A DNA stretch of 7,536 nt from an uncultured Clostridia bacterium (lineage in GTDB: Bacteria; Bacillota; Clostridia; UMGS1810). The DNA is taken from contig CALGRC010000094.1 of assembly GCA_937959315.1 (NCBI GenBank), positions 1 to 7,536 on the forward strand. The letters are read 5' to 3'. Below the pieces are notes generated by a model. It searched no databases, was not told the origin of the DNA, and was given only the letters and a program-made list of their open reading frames with translations. Shown here piece after piece: positions 6,195 to 7,536 of this stretch. Each line of letters begins with the position of its first letter. Position 1 is the stretch's first letter. The position numbers and the translations under genes are program-made.

Positions 6195-7536
6195 ATGAAA
6201 AAACGGTTACTTTCAGCAATTTTGTCTATGTGTATGGTATTGGCGCTGGTACCTGTATGGGCGGCAGAGGATGTGCCGGCCGGAAGCGATACCGCTGTGC
6301 AGGATGACAAAATTGACACGCAGGAGGAATTGGCTGCGGCGCTGGCTGCGGCAAAAAGCGGTGAAACTGTCACGCTGGGCGGCAATATCGCACTTATGGA
6401 TGCAGATGATACGGTAAAGAATGCGGCCATCATCACGGTACCTTCGGGCGTGACATTGGATGGCGCAGGGTTTACGGTGACGGCTGGCGCATGGAAAAAA
6501 ACAGGGGAAAATCACATGATTTCTGTGGAAGGGGCAACTGAGAAAACCACCATCAAGAATGTGACCCTTGTTGGAAATGAAAAGACCAAATCGGGGATTC
6601 ATGTATACAATTCTGACAATGTGGCGATTGAGGGTGTGACCATTCAAAATTGCGGCAACGCCGCTTTGATTGTCAACGGCTCCAAAGTGACGGCAACCGG
6701 CCTGAAGACCAGCGGCAACGCCTGGGGTGCGGTAAATGTAGACGACAACACTGGCGATGATACTGCAGAGACTTCCTTTGTGCTGGATGAAACCAGTGTG
6801 CTGGAAGAAGGTTCTAAAATTTGGACGGAGCTGCCTGCCAATGAGGAACATCCGGTCATCACCGTTCCCGATTCATGGGAAGGCGTTGGCATGGTAAGTG
6901 AGGATGGCAAAACCTATTATGCCGAAAAGGCGCTCATTACCATTGGCGAAACGCCCTATGCAACGCTGCGTGACGCGGCGCTTGCTGCAAAGGCAGGGGA
7001 TACCATTACGCTCAATGGCGATGTGACGGTAACCAACAAGGGGCTGGCCGACTGGGCGGATAACCGTGCGGTTGTGACGCTGCCGGACGGTGTGACGCTG
7101 GACGGCCAGGAGTACACCATTACCGCCGCTTCCGATTGGGAAGCAACGGCGGCCGGTTCTGCCAAGCACCCGGTTTTGGGTATTGAAGGAGCGGCCAATG
7201 GCGTGACGGTTCAGGATGTCACCATCGTTGGCAACAAAAACACCAAGCATGGGATCAATGCTTGGACGGGCGAGGGAACGCCCGGCAAGCTGTCGCTGAA
7301 CAATGTGGAAATTAAAGATTGCGGTACAGCGGCATTGGTGGTTGTCAATACCGAGGTGACGGCGGACGGCCTCAAGACCAGCGGCAACGCCTGGGGCGCC
7401 GTGAATGTGGACAGCACCGGTACGCCCAAGCTGACACTTGAAAATGCCGAGTTGGCTGAGAACGTACAGGTTTGGACTGAGCTGACAGAGGTTGCCGAGT
7501 GCACCATTACAATTGACTACAAGGATTTTGTGCAGG
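6195..7536 (+). CDS. Secreted protein with tandem beta-helix-like repeats, C-terminus cut by window edge
   Basis: The frame is open from the ATG at 6195 to the right edge, giving 447 full codons and no stop. Residues 1-23 are a signal peptide: MKKR, a hydrophobic core, and VWA before AEDV. The rest contains two tandem units, about residues 40-226 and 248-445. Each opens with a helix and strand of the type ATLRDAALAAKAGDTITLNGDV, a module common at the front of pectin-lyase-fold surface proteins of Firmicutes. VP-GVTLDG, a VTI/VTLVGN segment and short beta-coil turns follow. These features suggest a right-handed beta-helix or related solenoid. No catalytic residues of a polysaccharide lyase are recognisable, so the name does not imply pectin cleavage. 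An adhesin or cell-wall-anchored protein is likely, with an SLH or other anchor beyond the edge, but that part is not visible. The ATG is supported by AAGGAGG 7 bases upstream. Confidence is high for the gene and moderate for the fold. Confidence 0.9.
   Translation, partial: MKKRLLSAILSMCMVLALVPVWAAEDVPAGSDTAVQDDKIDTQEELAAALAAAKSGETVTLGGNIALMDADDTVKNAAIITVPSGVTLDGAGFTVTAGAWKKTGENHMISVEGATEKTTIKNVTLVGNEKTKSGIHVYNSDNVAIEGVTIQNCGNAALIVNGSKVTATGLKTSGNAWGAVNVDDNTGDDTAETSFVLDETSVLEEGSKIWTELPANEEHPVITVPDSWEGVGMVSEDGKTYYAEKALITIGETPYATLRDAALAAKAGDTITLNGDVTVTNKGLADWADNRAVVTLPDGVTLDGQEYTITAASDWEATAAGSAKHPVLGIEGAANGVTVQDVTIVGNKNTKHGINAWTGEGTPGKLSLNNVEIKDCGTAALVVVNTEVTADGLKTSGNAWGAVNVDSTGTPKLTLENAELAENVQVWTELTEVAECTITIDYKDFVQ
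6318..6872 (+). repeat. Repeat unit 1 of the beta-helix-like protein
   Basis: Residues about 42-226. Landmarks are TQEELAAALAAAKSGETVTL, VPSGVTLDGAGFTVTA, KNVTLVGNEKTKSGI, IQNCGNAALIV and GLKTSGNAWGAVNVD (169-183), ending KIWTELP. It aligns over its whole length with unit 2, about 223 residues later near the C-terminal end of each unit. Confidence 0.8.
6939..7529 (+). repeat. Repeat unit 2 of the beta-helix-like protein
   Basis: Residues about 249-445. Landmarks are YATLRDAALAAKAGDTITL, LPDGVTLDGQEYTITA, QDVTIVGNKNTKHGI, IKDCGTAALVV and the same GLKTSGNAWGAVNVD (392-406), ending QVWTELT. The 15-residue block is identical to that in unit 1, and 23 bases within it are identical (6705-6727 and 7374-7396). 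More units may follow past the edge. Confidence 0.8.

Noticed and set aside
6213..7507. Several open frames on the minus strand opposite the right-edge gene
   Set aside because: They lie opposite the signal-peptide and repeat protein, which has a promoter and strong ribosome site. Their similarity to each other only mirrors the repeats on the plus strand.
1..7536. CRISPR arrays, tRNA or rRNA genes, insertion sequences, attachment sites, riboswitches
   Set aside because: No regularly spaced repeats, tRNA-like folds, transposase motifs, terminal inverted repeats or recognised riboswitch cores were seen by eye on either strand.

Overview
The window looks like a stretch of chromosome from a low-to-moderate-GC Gram-positive anaerobe, most likely a gut-type member of the Clostridia. 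The reasons are SigA-type promoters, strong AGGAGG-like ribosome binding sites, an S-layer homology (SLH) surface protein, and typical Firmicutes versions of RsmA, GTP-dependent PEP carboxykinase and UxaC. The taxon is inferred from protein style only. No plasmid, phage, insertion sequence, CRISPR array, tRNA or rRNA is visible.

Layout, left to right. Positions 1-1650 (minus strand) hold the first 550 codons of a secreted protein with two YcdB/YcdC-type repeats and the start of an SLH domain; the gene runs off the left edge. A 152-bp divergent region (1651-1802) carries a good promoter for rsmA and three short direct repeats. rsmA (1803-2657, plus) encodes the 16S rRNA dimethyltransferase. 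A 145-bp gap with a consensus promoter leads to pckA (2803-4554), a GTP-type PEP carboxykinase, followed by a strong hairpin that probably terminates or attenuates transcription. uxaC (4639-6033) encodes uronate isomerase. A 161-bp gap with an extended -10 promoter then leads to a second secreted protein (6195 to the right edge), built from at least two beta-helix-like repeats of about 200 residues.

The three complete genes do not form one obvious operon. rsmA and pckA have their own promoters, and pckA and uxaC are separated by a hairpin. UxaC feeds hexuronates (from pectin or glucuronides) toward 2-keto-3-deoxygluconate and central metabolism, where PEP carboxykinase links PEP and oxaloacetate. 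This metabolic link is plausible but not proven by the arrangement. The two incomplete edge genes are both exported surface-type proteins.

I found no convincing new multi-gene system. The least explained parts are the two repeat-built exported proteins, the phased direct repeats upstream of rsmA, and the inverted repeat just downstream of the pckA start site.
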